Shown one piece after another: positions 1-8,460 of a stretch of DNA of 64,000 nucleotides (position 1 is its first letter; every line of letters starts with the position of its first letter). The notes beneath the pieces were generated by a model that searched no databases, was not told where the DNA came from, and worked only from the letters and a program-made list of their open reading frames with translations. The translations under genes were made by a program, and so were the position numbers. Origin of the DNA: an uncultured Planctomycetaceae bacterium (GTDB lineage: Bacteria; Planctomycetota; Planctomycetia; Planctomycetales; Planctomycetaceae); NCBI GenBank assembly GCA_943787265.1, contig CALSLT010000037.1:106364-170363 (forward strand), in the 5' to 3' direction.

Positions 1-288
1 CTCGGGTTTGTAATCCCATGTTTCAAGTTGGCTGCAGGCTCCGGCGCAGAAGATGACGAGGACGTTCTTCGCCTTTGGCGACGACTGCGGCTGCCGCGGC
101 GCGTTCGGCTGGTCAGGCCTGATTTGAGGCGACCAGAGCGATTCTTTCGCCAGTGACTCCTGCTCGGACAGCAGGCCTGCAAGAGCGATCGCGCTGAGGG
201 CAGACGAGGTGTCGCCAAGAAAGCGACGCCGGTCCAGCAGGCTTCGGCCGGCATTTGTCAGAGGGCTCAATTCCGGACGACTCGGCAT
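1..288 (-). CDS. DUF1501 family protein, N-terminal part (cut by window edge)
   Basis: The reading frame opens at an ATG ending at 288 and runs off the left edge, so only 96 residues are visible. Near the N-terminus it has a twin-arginine-like stretch (DRRRFLG) followed by an alanine-rich hydrophobic segment. Around residue 75 comes KNVLVIFCAGACSQLETWDYKPE, which matches the DUF1501 opening (usually AGGPSQLDTFDYKP). These proteins are presumed to be exported through Tat and are related to the alkaline phosphatase/sulfatase fold; their function is unknown. The gene lies 53 bp downstream of a PSD1 protein on the same strand, the usual planctomycete pairing, so the two are probably co-transcribed. 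Confidence 0.82.
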   Translation of the reverse strand, partial: MPSRPELSPLTNAGRSLLDRRRFLGDTSSALSAIALAGLLSEQESLAKESLWSPQIRPDQPNAPRQPQSSPKAKNVLVIFCAGACSQLETWDYKPE

Positions 289-341
289 CAGTTGCTCCGT
301 GATCGTTTAGTTGATTGACTGGATGGCGACGTGACGGCAAT

Positions 342-3300
342 TCAGGGAATGAACAGAAACTCGCTGCTGTTAAATAAGACTCGGCAAAGTGTTTCGAGAC
401 CGTGATCGTTGACGACGGCCGCAGACGCTGACAATTCGACTTCTGTTGGTTCTCGGCCAAAGGTCAGTCCGAAGGCGCGTTCAATCTGCTGTGTCGAATC
501 ATTCGGCATTGCTATTCTAATTTGCTCGGCAAGTTTGGCGGCGCGCTCGGCGACAAACGGGCTGTTGAACAGGTTGAGTGCCTGAATCGCCGTCGTCGAC
601 TCTGTGCGTCGTGGCGTGGCTTGGCCAGCATCTGGACAGTCGAACGCTCCGAAGACGGGAACTCGTTCCATGCGGATTTTGTGAGAGTAGACCATCCGAC
701 GCATCTCTTCGGAGCTGAATTCGGCGACCGGCGGGAATCCGCTCAGCCCACCTCGCGATTTGAAGAAGTTGAATCCGGGGCCGCCGGTCTTGAGGTTCAA
801 CTCGCTGCTGACTGCCAGCATGCAATCGCGAATCGCTTCGCCTTCCAGCCGGCGCGACGAGAACCGCCAAAGCCACTTATTATCGCCGTCGATTTTGGCT
901 GATGCTGCGTCCACGAAACTCGACTGCTGCCAGGTTTTCGACAACAGAATCAGCCGATGCACATGCTTCACCGACCATCCGCTTGCGATGAACTCGCTGG
1001 CAAGCCAGTCGAGTAACTCCGGGTGCGACGGGCGAGTTCCGTTCAGACCGAAGTCGCTGGGCGTTTCGACCAGGCCGCGTCCGAAGTGGTACTGCCAGAT
1101 TCGATTAACCATGACCCTGGCGGTTAGCGGGTTATTCGGTGAGGAGATCCAGTCAGCAAGATTGGTTCGTCGCGACTGTTCAGGAGCGTCCTTGGGAAGC
1201 TTCGGCGACTTGAAGAGCGCTGGCACGGCCGAGGATATTTGTGCGACTGGCTGCTCCGGGTCGCCTCGCCTTAGGACAAAGGTCTTGCTGGGAGTTCCGA
1301 ACTGGCCGCCGTAAACCGTCTGCACCGTTTCCAATTCAGCCTTCTGTTTCGTCAATTGCTTCAGGTCGGTGATCAGCGTCGTTGGATCAGTGTCGGCTTT
1401 CGACTTTCGGTTCTGCATCAAGGTTCGATGCGTGTCAAACGGTGTGCCCATCGGAACTCGGTCGTCGTGTTGAGCGACCGTTGTCCAGTCTCTGCCGTCT
1501 TGTGACGTTTCAATGCGATATTTCGTCGGCAGTCGATCCTTAAACTTCCTGGTGCGGTCTCGGCCCCAGGCAACACGGTTGATCTCAACAACCGTCGGGA
1601 ATTCAAGTTGAACCCAGCCACCGCCGTGTTGATTCGAAATCCAGCTTCGGTCGTTGCTGTACCGCCCGTCGTTGACGTGTTTCAGCTGGTGTTTGCCAGT
1701 TTCGGAATAGTTGCCAGACGAAGTGGCGACCGTGCCCAGTGACGCGAGGGCGATGTTTCTGGCAGTTGGCGTGGCTTCGTAAACCTCAAACTCGTCGATG
1801 CAGGGTTGGTGTTTGTTGTTGTCGATCGTTTCAAACGTCGTGAACCGAACGAACTTCGCAGGAACGGGACGGAAGCGTTCCGTGTTGGTTTGAGCGTTTA
1901 CCGGCTCCCGCAACTGCGGCAACATTGGCGCCGGTGTCGCGGCACTTGTTGAGTGAGTGCCGTCTTCCCCGGTCGATGTGCCAATTTCCTGCAGGACGAT
2001 CACGTCAGCAGTGATGCCTGTGCCGGTCTCGCCACCCCGAACGATCAATCGGGAATCTGAATTCAGTTCGACGGTCCCAACGTACGACAGGCCGCTCCAC
2101 AAGGGTTTCTTTTCCGTTGTCCGAGTTGACACGCCAGCGGGGTAATACTGATCGACCTTCGCCAGTTCACGTTGGTCGGCCGTCGTTTTCAGGTCGCCAT
2201 CATCGTCGAGAACGTAACGGGCGTCACGAGTGTGGACGCCGCTGCCGTGGGCTCCCCAGGAAAGCCAAAGGCGAAAATGCCCCTCGACATTCGGATTGTA
2301 CGTGAGAACGTCCTGACCGGAGACGTTGTTCCACCACGTGTATCGTCCCTTGCTGATATTTCCGACTCGTGTCGAAGAGCCGGCATCGTTGAGGTACCCG
2401 CGAGTCGTCCCGGCTGGATTACTTCCCGGACCATTGGGCGTTTTCAGAATGGAAACGCGTTGTTTGTCTTCCTCGTCGATGATCAGTGTTCGGCCCGCGA
2501 ACGCGATTGGCTCGAACTCCTGAAGTTTTGACTCGAGAGTCTTGATTCGATCGCCAAGTTTCCCGGCGGCAGCGAGTCGCTCTTTCTGTGCGGCATCGCG
2601 AATCGGACGGTCGCCGTATCGGACTCCGGCAAAGAACGCCTGCAAAGCGTAATAGTCCTTGGCCGTGATCGGGTCGAACTTGTGGTCGTGACAGCGTGCG
2701 CACCCGATGGTAAGACCGAGAAACGTCGCGCTGGTTCCGACGATCATTTCGTCCAATGAATCCTGGCGGGCGAGACGTTTGGACTCTTCGTCTCTGCCAA
2801 TCTGGCCGGGTAGAAGAACAGCGGCCGCAACCAGAAATCCCGTGGCCGCGTCGGCTTCGTAAGCGTCGCCAGCCAATTGCTCACGGACAAACTGGTCGTA
2901 CGGTTTGTCTTCGTTGAATGCTCGGATGACGTAGTCGCGGTAGGGCCACGCGTTGGGGCGAGGCGTGTTGACCTCGAAACCGTGAGTGTCGGCGTAACGA
3001 ACAACGTCTAACCAATGCTGCGCCCACCGTTCGCCATAGCGAGGGCTGTCCAATAGTTTGTTGACGAGGTCCTCGAACGCTTTCGGATCGTCGTTCGAAA
3101 CAAATCGAGCGACTTCTACGGGAGACGGCGGCAAGCCGATCATGTCGAAATAGGCGCGCCGGATCAGAGGTCGTCGATCAGCCTGCGGCGACGGCTGTAG
3201 TCCGTGTTCGGCGAGTTTCACGGCAGCGTATTGATCTATTTGAGTGGCCTTGTTCCGAACGTCGTTTCTGGGCTTTCCGGTTGGACCCTGCGGGAACTTT

Positions 3301-3746
3301 CGTAACGGTTGGAAGGCCCAGTGATCCAGTCGCGGGTCGTGAGCGGCCTCGCGGTCGTAATCCGTTTCCGGCCAGTTTGCTCCCGAGTCGATCCAACGTC
3401 GCACCAGTTCAATTTCGGTTTTGGATAGCGGTGGTTCTTCTGGAGGCATTCGTTCATCAGGATCAGTCGAAGTGATGCGGCGAACGAGTTCGCTTTCGCT
3501 CGACTTGCCAGGTGTGATGATGGGACCACCGTCTCCGCCTTTGAAAGCTGCGTACTTCGCGTCGAGCCGTAGGCCGCTGTTCTGTTCGGCCGGCCCGTGA
3601 CACTCGCCGCAGCGTTTAATCAGCAACGGTCGAATCTGACGTTCGAAGTCGATTGGTTTAGCAGCCGAAACGTCGCGCGGCGCGGACGACACCGTCAGGA
3701 CGGCAGCCAGAAGAACGATTAGCAAATTCGGAAACAACTTCACCAC
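342..3746 (-). CDS. PSD1 / DUF1549 / DUF1553 protein with cytochrome-like CxxCH motif and F5/8-type C domain
   Basis: This 1134-residue planctomycete surface or periplasmic protein of unknown function starts at GTG (3746) and has a signal peptide (residues 1-28). A haem-type CGECH motif follows at about residues 46-50 (planctomycete cytochrome c domain), then DUF1549 (about 155-370), which contains a second CARCH near 349, and DUF1553 (about 880-1110), with motifs such as NRIWQYHFGRGLVETPSDFG. Between the two DUFs lies a discoidin/F5-8C-like carbohydrate-binding region (about 640-790; WVQLEFPTVVEINRVAWGRDR). Known context: such genes sit next to DUF1501 genes, as here (gene ending at 288). 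A role in polysaccharide handling is inference; the family and domain order are well supported. Confidence 0.9.
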   Translation of the reverse strand: MVKLFPNLLIVLLAAVLTVSSAPRDVSAAKPIDFERQIRPLLIKRCGECHGPAEQNSGLRLDAKYAAFKGGDGGPIITPGKSSESELVRRITSTDPDERMPPEEPPLSKTEIELVRRWIDSGANWPETDYDREAAHDPRLDHWAFQPLRKFPQGPTGKPRNDVRNKATQIDQYAAVKLAEHGLQPSPQADRRPLIRRAYFDMIGLPPSPVEVARFVSNDDPKAFEDLVNKLLDSPRYGERWAQHWLDVVRYADTHGFEVNTPRPNAWPYRDYVIRAFNEDKPYDQFVREQLAGDAYEADAATGFLVAAAVLLPGQIGRDEESKRLARQDSLDEMIVGTSATFLGLTIGCARCHDHKFDPITAKDYYALQAFFAGVRYGDRPIRDAAQKERLAAAGKLGDRIKTLESKLQEFEPIAFAGRTLIIDEEDKQRVSILKTPNGPGSNPAGTTRGYLNDAGSSTRVGNISKGRYTWWNNVSGQDVLTYNPNVEGHFRLWLSWGAHGSGVHTRDARYVLDDDGDLKTTADQRELAKVDQYYPAGVSTRTTEKKPLWSGLSYVGTVELNSDSRLIVRGGETGTGITADVIVLQEIGTSTGEDGTHSTSAATPAPMLPQLREPVNAQTNTERFRPVPAKFVRFTTFETIDNNKHQPCIDEFEVYEATPTARNIALASLGTVATSSGNYSETGKHQLKHVNDGRYSNDRSWISNQHGGGWVQLEFPTVVEINRVAWGRDRTRKFKDRLPTKYRIETSQDGRDWTTVAQHDDRVPMGTPFDTHRTLMQNRKSKADTDPTTLITDLKQLTKQKAELETVQTVYGGQFGTPSKTFVLRRGDPEQPVAQISSAVPALFKSPKLPKDAPEQSRRTNLADWISSPNNPLTARVMVNRIWQYHFGRGLVETPSDFGLNGTRPSHPELLDWLASEFIASGWSVKHVHRLILLSKTWQQSSFVDAASAKIDGDNKWLWRFSSRRLEGEAIRDCMLAVSSELNLKTGGPGFNFFKSRGGLSGFPPVAEFSSEEMRRMVYSHKIRMERVPVFGAFDCPDAGQATPRRTESTTAIQALNLFNSPFVAERAAKLAEQIRIAMPNDSTQQIERAFGLTFGREPTEVELSASAAVVNDHGLETLCRVLFNSSEFLFIP

Positions 3747-3882
3747 ATGCCTCGGCTCTGTGATCAGTGAACTGAGCGACTTCTCAGGAAACTTTGGATG
3801 ACTATTATGCGGGACCGTGTCCGTTTTCGCGAGACGGTAGGACTCATCAAAGTCGCCAATTCAATGATCCAATAGTAGTCGC

Positions 3883-4575
3883 ATGACTGAAATTCTCATT
3901 CTGGTGCCGACTCCGAGCGAGCGTCGAATTCTGGCCCCGCTTCTGCAATCTCATATTCAGCAGGTTGGGGGCACGTTGCACCTGTGTGGATTCGGCCCGG
4001 TTGCAGCCGCCGCCAGGACGAGCCAGTTGATCGCTGAGCTAAGGCCAACCCGGATTATCCTTGTTGGGATCGCTGGGGCGATCGGTGGTTCGCTGCCGGT
4101 GGGCTCTGCTTCGCTGTTTGACGAAGTTGCGTGTTTCGGAATTGGTGCAGGCAGCGGTGAGGACTTCCAAACAGCAAGCCAGCTTGGCTGGAGCCAGTGG
4201 AATTCTGGCAGCGACAAGGGAAGTGAAGGCCGTTCGGTGGGCGGCGACGTGCTACCATTGTTGTCTGCTCAGGTCGAGTCGTTATCAAGCGAACCGGTCG
4301 AGCGACGGCAACTGCTCACATGCTGCTCAGCGTCCGACGGTCTTGATGATGTTGCCTCGAAGGTTCGCAGTTTTCCGAACGCCGTTGCGGAAGACATGGA
4401 AGCCTTTGGCGTGGCGATGGCGGCCTCGCTGATGGACGTTCCTGTTCAAGTGGTGCGAGGAATCTCGAACAATGCCGGCGATCGCCGGTTGTCACTATGG
4501 AAGATCAACGAAGCCCTCGAAGCCGCAGCAGAGGTCGTGCTTAAGCTGATTGCAGGCGACAGCCCCGCAGACTAA
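3883..4575 (+). CDS. mqnB: Futalosine hydrolase
   Basis: The 230-residue protein of the purine nucleosidase/phosphorylase superfamily is predicted to cleave futalosine to dehypoxanthine futalosine and hypoxanthine in the alternative menaquinone pathway. It opens with ILILVPTPSERRIL, the typical start of MqnB, and then has VGIAGAIGGSLPVGS. The C-terminal half has AVAEDMEAFGVAMAA, the nucleoside-binding ExMEAF-type signature, and VRGISNNAGDR. Length is normal for the family. The next gene, 123 bp downstream, is mqnD, which acts later in the same pathway and makes the identification firm. The other pathway genes (mqnA, mqnC, mqnE) are not in this window. Confidence 0.9.
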   Translation: MTEILILVPTPSERRILAPLLQSHIQQVGGTLHLCGFGPVAAAARTSQLIAELRPTRIILVGIAGAIGGSLPVGSASLFDEVACFGIGAGSGEDFQTASQLGWSQWNSGSDKGSEGRSVGGDVLPLLSAQVESLSSEPVERRQLLTCCSASDGLDDVASKVRSFPNAVAEDMEAFGVAMAASLMDVPVQVVRGISNNAGDRRLSLWKINEALEAAAEVVLKLIAGDSPAD

Positions 4576-4698
4576 GAAGGGGCTCGTTGTCTGACGTTTT
4601 ACTTGGCGACGCCGACTTAACGTTGTTTTGAGTGCGAATCGCAACGCTTCAATCCCTACACCGTCCGCTGATTTCGTTTGTTCTAAAGAGTCACAACT

Positions 4699-5541
4699 GT
4701 GAGTCGAAAAATTCACATCGGCATTTCAACTTGCCCGAACGACACTTTTACGTTTCATGGCCTGATGACGCGTCGCGTCGATTGGCGCGGGCTCGAATTT
4801 GAACTCGAGCTGATCGATATTCAACAGTTGAACGATCGCCTGTTTCAGGGCGATTTCGACGCGGCCAAAACCAGCTTCCACGCGGCTTTGTTGCTGGCGG
4901 ACGAGACCGTCGTGCTGCCGAGCGGCTCAGCTTTGGGATTTGGGGTCGGGCCACTGTTGCTCTCGTCGGAGCCCGGCCAGACTCCGACCGATGACAAGCA
5001 GCTAACGCTCTGCCCAGGAAAACATACGACGGCGTCGCTGCTGAACTCGTTGTTCTATTCAGCGACGACGCGAGTTGAGCATGTCGTATTCTCACAGATC
5101 ATGCCGCGACTCCAGCAGAAGGAAGCCGATTTCGGCGTCTGCATCCACGAAGGACGGTTCACGTGGGAGCAGCAGGGGTTGGGACTGGTCGAAGACCTGG
5201 GCACTCGCTGGGAAACTGAGACCGACTGCCCTTTACCGTTGGGCGGAATAGTTGCTCGACGGAGCCTGACTGACGAAGTCATTGCGAAGGTGCAGGATGT
5301 AATTCGCGACTCACTGGAATTTGCACTGGCCGACCGCGACGCTGCGTTGCCCACGATGAGGAAGTACGCTCAGGAGTTCGACGATGAGGTGCTGATGAAA
5401 CATGTCGATCTCTACGTTAACGACTGGACGACTGAGCTGGGGACAACGGGCAACAACGCTCTGCAGCAGCTTTCGAAGCGTGCTCAATCGATCGGGTTGG
5501 TAACTGAGTCTCAGTCCTCAATCGAAGTGTTTAGTGGATGA
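4699..5541 (+). CDS. mqnD: 1,4-dihydroxy-6-naphthoate synthase
   Basis: MqnD converts cyclic de-hypoxanthine futalosine to 1,4-dihydroxy-6-naphthoate in the futalosine route to menaquinone. The 280-residue protein has the periplasmic-binding-protein-like fold. Diagnostic stretches are IGISTCPNDTFTFHGL at the start, DFDAAKTSFHAALLL, and the middle segment FGVCIHEGRFTWEQQGL. It ends with KHVDLYVNDWTTELG. The start is a GTG at 4699; no in-frame ATG fits the conserved N-terminus. It lies downstream of mqnB on the same strand. Confidence 0.93.
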   Translation: MSRKIHIGISTCPNDTFTFHGLMTRRVDWRGLEFELELIDIQQLNDRLFQGDFDAAKTSFHAALLLADETVVLPSGSALGFGVGPLLLSSEPGQTPTDDKQLTLCPGKHTTASLLNSLFYSATTRVEHVVFSQIMPRLQQKEADFGVCIHEGRFTWEQQGLGLVEDLGTRWETETDCPLPLGGIVARRSLTDEVIAKVQDVIRDSLEFALADRDAALPTMRKYAQEFDDEVLMKHVDLYVNDWTTELGTTGNNALQQLSKRAQSIGLVTESQSSIEVFSG

Positions 5542-5647
5542 GATACCTGACTGTCTGAAACCCTCAGCCAGTCGACCGTTCCTGTAACATGGGGCGTTTT
5601 GAAGTTACCTGGTGACAGTAAACGTGCTCTTGTGAAACTCGTAAAGG

Positions 5648-8326
5648 ATGGCAGCAATGCACCGACCCATCGTCACTCGATTTATGCTGGCAGGTCTTCT
5701 CTTAGCCTTTGTCGACGGCGAGAGTCGTGCGGGTGATAGCTGGCCGCAGCTTCTGGGCAATGCCCAGCGGTCGGGGAATGTAGCGGACGAGGTTCTGCCT
5801 GAGTCGCTCGGTCTGGCCGGAACTGTCGCACTGTCGGATGGGATTTATGCCTCGCCGGTCGTGAGCGATGGCACGGCGTACGTGATCGATGGTTCAGGGA
5901 TCGTCTTTGCAATCGATATCGAGACGTTAGAGGTCCGATGGAAGTTTGCGACCGAGGGCGGACCAGGTAACTGCAATAACGTCGCCGCTCCGGCAGTGGT
6001 AGGACCGTTTCTGCATGTCGGAACAACGGCCGGCTATTACTACGTGTTGGATCGAGAGGACGGATCCGTCGTCAAACGGCTCGACTTTGAGGAGCCAGTT
6101 TTCTCCGCTCCGTCCGTCGGGAACGATCGAGTCTACGTCGCGACGCTGGGAGCTCAGATATTTGCCCTGAAACCAGACGGGACCGTCGTCTGGACATGGG
6201 ACTTTGTCAAAGAGGTTGTCGACTTTCACGGAAACCGCTGGAGCGGTTCGGACTGGCTGGCTCATCGTGGTGACCGAGTCACGTGGCGGGACCACTTTGT
6301 GTGCTCTCGCGACATCTGCGTGGTGGGCAATGTCGTCGTGATGCCGGCTGGCGGGCGAACGGTGTTTGTCGAGGATGCCGGTGATGCTCCCAAACTTCGT
6401 AACGTCGGCGTGATTCCAAAGTACGCCGGTTCAGAGTACCCCGCGACGTTTGGGCAAAGCGCCGACGAGGAGGGGAACGTTTACGTCCAGTGGCACCGTC
6501 GTGACAACGCGGGGCGTGTCGAAAAGCTTCGACTGAGCGGTGACGAGCTGCAGACCGATTTTGTGAAGGGCACGGAAACGTCGATCCGCATTCCTGGTCT
6601 ACTGAGCTTTTCGCCCGTGAGTATTCGCGGGGATGACGTATTTCGTGTTCGCCCGGAACAGGGCAAAGGACTGATCCGACATTCTGCGGGTGAGGACGAG
6701 CCGCAAGTTCTCTGCCCGGCTCCTTCGATCTGCCCTCCGGTTTTGACAAAGAATCACGCAGTCTATGGCGGGCTGGACGGAAACCTTTACGTGGTACCGC
6801 TCGGCGAGGGCAAGACACGCTCGCTGGCGACAGGTTTCGGAGCACCGATCAGTGCTCCGGTTGCCATCGCTGACGGGCGAGTTCTGGTTGGCTCGGAGGA
6901 TGGTCATCTATACGTCTTCCAAAAAGACGGTAATGCAAAGCCGCCAGCGAAAGACCTTGAACTTTGGAAAATCCGAAGCCGACTGACCGGCCCGCTGGCC
7001 GACGGCAAGTACAACTGGTACACGAACTACGGCGACTTCGGCGGCACAAATGCCAACGATCAGGGACTGACCACGCCGCTCAGAATGCGGTGGGCTCGGC
7101 GTCTGGAAGGAACGGTCAAACACCTTCCCGTTTGCGGCGGCGGGCGGCTCTATACGCACACGGCCGAGGGCCAGATCATCGCCGTCGAGCAGGATACGGG
7201 GCGTATTCTGTGGCGACGATATTGGCCCGACGTTTACCTGTCATTTACCTCGCCGCTTTATCTGAACGAGAAGTTGCTGATCCCGCAGGCCGGCATTCGA
7301 CAGTCTCGAATGCGATGCCTCGACGCGGCAACGGGCGAGTTGCTTTGGGAAGCCCCATTCACAGGCTCGCCCAGTTGGAGTCGCCAGTTTCCTCCAGTCG
7401 CACACGGGAACATCGCGATTTACGCATCCGGATCAGGGGAGTACGCCGCTCAAGGGTCAGAGAAGCCGTTTACGTTTGGCGGGACACCGGCGGACTTTGG
7501 CGGTCGTGAAGTCATGAGTTTTATCTACTCGAACGACAACCCGTTCTACCCGAAGGACCACCGACCGCGGCTCTGGGCTTGGGATCTCGACACCGGCAAG
7601 GTTGTCTGGCAGAAAGATTTTTCCGAGTACGGTCGAGGTGGGAACGACTGTGGCATCTGCATGCTCGACGGGAAGTTGTACTACTCAACATTCTTCGGGT
7701 ACGCGTCGAGCCAACGCAAACGTCGAGGGCTCCCTGAAGAAAACAACGGTTTGACCGCGTGTCTCGATCCTGAAACCGGAGACGTCAATTGGCTGACGAC
7801 GAAGTATTATCTCACTTCTAAGTGCACCCTCAGTTCTCGTGACGGACGAATCTACATCGGCGGCTACAACCGGGCGAAGGAAGGCACGGACGAGCGATTT
7901 GTCTGGTGCCTGAATGCGAAAGATGGCTCGCTCGTTTGGCAGTCCGATGCCGTAACATCCGCATTGAACGTGGTCACCGTCGGAGAGCGATTTATCTTCT
8001 CCAATGCGCTGCGTGGCAAAGGAAACGTCTTTGACCGGGCATCCGGGAAGGTCGTTAGCAGCATTGGCCATAACTACGCATGCTGTCGTTTCACACTTTC
8101 CGAACCGTTCGTCCTCGGCGCGAACATGGACATGATTGACCTGTCGAAGGACGGCGAACTTGTTTCGACGGGGCCAGCGATTGATTCTCGCGAATGCCTG
8201 GGTGCAGTCGTGTCGAACGGCCGGATCTTTTACACATCTCAGGCCAGCGGGTTCGTCGTTTCGCAGACGTTCGGCGAGGCATCGAAAACCCTTCCAGCCG
8301 TCTGGGAACGGCCACTTTCAAGGTGA
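5648..8326 (+). CDS. Secreted PQQ-like beta-propeller protein
   Basis: The 892-residue protein has a signal peptide (residues 1-28, ending SRAG). Two long arrays of PQQ/WD-like blades follow, with repeated patterns such as DGTAYVIDGSGIVFAIDIETLEVRWKF and DGKLYYSTFFGY. Aromatic and glycine-aspartate turns recur about every 40 residues, as in quinoprotein-dehydrogenase-like propellers. No dehydrogenase catalytic disulfide motif is evident, so the propeller is probably a binding or scaffold domain. The start is the ATG at 5648; an ATG at 5657 would also give a signal peptide. Such proteins are very common in planctomycetes. Specific ligand unknown. Confidence 0.85.
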   Translation: MAAMHRPIVTRFMLAGLLLAFVDGESRAGDSWPQLLGNAQRSGNVADEVLPESLGLAGTVALSDGIYASPVVSDGTAYVIDGSGIVFAIDIETLEVRWKFATEGGPGNCNNVAAPAVVGPFLHVGTTAGYYYVLDREDGSVVKRLDFEEPVFSAPSVGNDRVYVATLGAQIFALKPDGTVVWTWDFVKEVVDFHGNRWSGSDWLAHRGDRVTWRDHFVCSRDICVVGNVVVMPAGGRTVFVEDAGDAPKLRNVGVIPKYAGSEYPATFGQSADEEGNVYVQWHRRDNAGRVEKLRLSGDELQTDFVKGTETSIRIPGLLSFSPVSIRGDDVFRVRPEQGKGLIRHSAGEDEPQVLCPAPSICPPVLTKNHAVYGGLDGNLYVVPLGEGKTRSLATGFGAPISAPVAIADGRVLVGSEDGHLYVFQKDGNAKPPAKDLELWKIRSRLTGPLADGKYNWYTNYGDFGGTNANDQGLTTPLRMRWARRLEGTVKHLPVCGGGRLYTHTAEGQIIAVEQDTGRILWRRYWPDVYLSFTSPLYLNEKLLIPQAGIRQSRMRCLDAATGELLWEAPFTGSPSWSRQFPPVAHGNIAIYASGSGEYAAQGSEKPFTFGGTPADFGGREVMSFIYSNDNPFYPKDHRPRLWAWDLDTGKVVWQKDFSEYGRGGNDCGICMLDGKLYYSTFFGYASSQRKRRGLPEENNGLTACLDPETGDVNWLTTKYYLTSKCTLSSRDGRIYIGGYNRAKEGTDERFVWCLNAKDGSLVWQSDAVTSALNVVTVGERFIFSNALRGKGNVFDRASGKVVSSIGHNYACCRFTLSEPFVLGANMDMIDLSKDGELVSTGPAIDSRECLGAVVSNGRIFYTSQASGFVVSQTFGEASKTLPAVWERPLSR

Positions 8327-8334
8327 TTTCTAGG

Positions 8335-8407
8335 AACCACTAATGGACACGAATAAACACTAATTTTCATCTTGGGGATTCGTGTTTATTCGTGTCCGTT
8401 AGTCGTT
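8335..8407. repeat. Palindromic intergenic repeat, family ACCACTAAT-ACACGAATAAACAC
   Basis: A 16-bp perfect inverted repeat (8345-8360 with 8382-8397; arm GGACACGAATAAACAC) is extended outward by a further imperfect 10-11 bp on each side, with a 21-nt loop. A related element lies at 60723-60794. It fills most of the gap between the propeller gene and the symporter gene. It could form a hairpin in RNA and act as a processing or termination signal, but there is no trailing T run. Confidence 0.85.
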
Positions 8408-8460
8408 CTTGCGAGGCCGATTTACGAATTCTGTTGTTGAATCCAGAACCGGAAGACTGA

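Noticed and set aside
8335..8407. CRISPR-like repeat
   Set aside because: Only one inverted pair with a single loop, no spaced direct-repeat array and no cas gene.
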